NCBI GenBank assembly: GCA_016716335.1
Contig: JADJWN010000003.1
Span: forward strand, 248,001 to 312,000
DNA: 64,000 nt
Reading direction: 5' to 3'
Source of the DNA: Saprospiraceae bacterium
Lineage (GTDB): Bacteria > Bacteroidota > Bacteroidia > Chitinophagales > Saprospiraceae
The notes beneath the pieces were generated by a model. That model saw only the letters and a program-made list of their open reading frames with translations, ran no database searches and was not told where the DNA came from. How positions within the stretch are numbered: position 1 is the first letter of the stretch; every line of letters starts with the position of its first letter. Positions 63,114-64,000 of this stretch are shown here, one piece after another. Made by a program: the position numbers and the translations under genes.

Positions 63114-64000
63114 TTACCTTTTTAATACAAGCTTCATCACTTTACTGAACCGCTGCCCGTGCATGTGAACCAGATAATTACCGGTAGAGAGAGAGGCAGT
63201 GTGCAGCTGTATGGCATGCCTGCCGGGTCCGTAATATTCACCCTGTCGCAATATTCTGACCAAGGCCCCATGTATATCACGGATTTCAATGGTAATAGCC
63301 TGCCCCTGCTCTAAACTGAACTGTATCTGGGTCAGTTCTCCTGTACCGGGGTTGGGATAGACCAATATTTCCGTCGGTGTGATTGACTCCGGTTCTCTGA
63401 CAGAAGAAGTGCCTGAAAAAATTACATTTTCATCTCCCTGTCTGTAGGGTACATAAAGGAGCGGCAGATAGTACATCTCGTCCTTACTGCCCTCACCCCA
63501 GGTCACAAATCGGGGTGGAGAGCTGGGATTATTGGGGTTGGACGAGGTATTGTCATAGGAAGCGATCGCATGAATCCGGGTGCCTTTTTTAGCTACTTTG
63601 AAGCGGTCGAAATAATAATTGCCCTGCCAGTTGAAGTCCCAGTCCGGGATTTTGATGAGATTTTCTCTTGCGCCGTTGGGATGAATCATATATACTTCCC
63701 AATGTTTGCCGAGATAGTGCATATGTGGAAATATCCCGATCAGACTGACATCAAAAGGCAGGGTATAGACCCCTTCAAAAGTCTTTTTGGTATTGGCAGG
63801 GATAAAAAAGCTGTTGGCTCCGGTCAACAGATGAAAGGGAAGCATGATGTAGTCATCCACAATTCTGTTGATGGGTTCATCAGGTCTGGCAAAAAAGATA
63901 TTGACGGATGAAGAGTCGGCTTCATCCACTGCCCACGGAGCATAATGCATCTGTATCACCAGATCTGAACCTTTGGGTAAAATCTGTGCAAGTCCATCAG
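63114..64000 (-). CDS. Copper-type (PHM/DBH-like) monooxygenase domain protein with T9SS tail, partial
   Basis: The frame is open to the window edge, so the N-terminal part lies beyond base 64000. The visible 295 residues hold a copper-type ascorbate-dependent monooxygenase C-terminal domain. LVIQMHYAPWAVDE gives the HxxxxW-like strand, IGIFPHMHYLGK the His-x-His copper ligands, and GEGSKDEMYYLPLLYVPY the terminal strand with a methionine that may be the copper-ligand Met. A type A T9SS sorting domain (ILVYPNPGTGELTQIQFSL to LVLKR) ends the protein, so it is probably secreted to the cell surface. It converges with the LRR module 3 gene. Confidence 0.85.
   Translation of the reverse strand, partial: DGLAQILPKGSDLVIQMHYAPWAVDEADSSSVNIFFARPDEPINRIVDDYIMLPFHLLTGANSFFIPANTKKTFEGVYTLPFDVSLIGIFPHMHYLGKHWEVYMIHPNGARENLIKIPDWDFNWQGNYYFDRFKVAKKGTRIHAIASYDNTSSNPNNPSSPPRFVTWGEGSKDEMYYLPLLYVPYRQGDENVIFSGTSSVREPESITPTEILVYPNPGTGELTQIQFSLEQGQAITIEIRDIHGALVRILRQGEYYGPGRHAIQLHTASLSTGNYLVHMHGQRFSKVMKLVLKR

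Overview
The window comes from a member of the Bacteroidota, most likely the Saprospiria/Chitinophagia side rather than Bacteroides. The evidence is a porP-gldK-gldL-gldM-gldN type IX secretion (T9SS) core operon, C-terminal T9SS sorting domains on several secreted proteins, a DUF4249 lipoprotein, BshC (bacillithiol synthesis), and promoters with the Bacteroidota -7 motif TAnnTTTG. I see no rRNA, tRNA, transposase, prophage or CRISPR array. Most of the window is ordinary chromosome.

Layout. 0-10 kb: the end of a TatD hydrolase, rlmH, a TolC/HlyD efflux pair without a permease, an orphan TPR histidine kinase, a PLP deaminase, glycerate kinase and an ABC-F ATPase, then a 24/25-bp minisatellite at 10.2 kb. 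10.6-16.7 kb (minus strand): ATP-grasp, NRDE and DinB proteins, msrB, dnaK and a DUF4249 lipoprotein. 16.9-26.5 kb: pabC/pabB, SRPBCC, LOG, universal-stress and CBS genes, grouped around a divergent pair encoding a FixL-like haem-PAS histidine kinase and a receiver-CRP fusion regulator. Both CBS genes that flank this pair carry an FNR/CRP-like palindrome with the same spacing to a candidate -7 box, so this looks like a compact oxygen or redox regulon. 26.6-32.6 kb: recG, rbfA, ppx/gppA and a metallo-hydrolase. 32.7-38.3 kb: the T9SS core. 38.4-53.5 kb: a TonB receptor, mltG, panB, accD, bshC, a dienelactone hydrolase, an HhH/beta-barrel protein, an Smr protein, Fic, pgk and gapA.

The most unusual part is 53.6-62.7 kb. 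It is a direct tandem array of three ~3.1-kb modules. Each module has a TAnnTTTG promoter, a pentanucleotide microsatellite in the 5' leader (5, 12 and 7 units), a gene for a cysteine-rich secreted protein of ~236 aa, an intergenic hairpin, and a gene for a ~600-aa receptor-L/LRR-like protein with a T9SS sorting domain. The flanks of the large gene are nearly identical between copies, while its central segment is strongly diverged. This is the pattern expected of a surface-protein diversification or phase-variation locus. The T9SS encoded upstream is the expected exporter. After the array come a cluster of inverted repeats and a partial copper-type monooxygenase with a T9SS tail.

Data quality. 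At least eight conserved genes (glycerate kinase, recG, porP, gldM, gldN, mltG, bshC and the third LRR copy) are broken by one- or two-base indels, mostly in short homopolymers, and two have in-frame stops at conserved positions. Because housekeeping genes are affected, I read most of these as sequence errors and give full-length gene spans with the break located.
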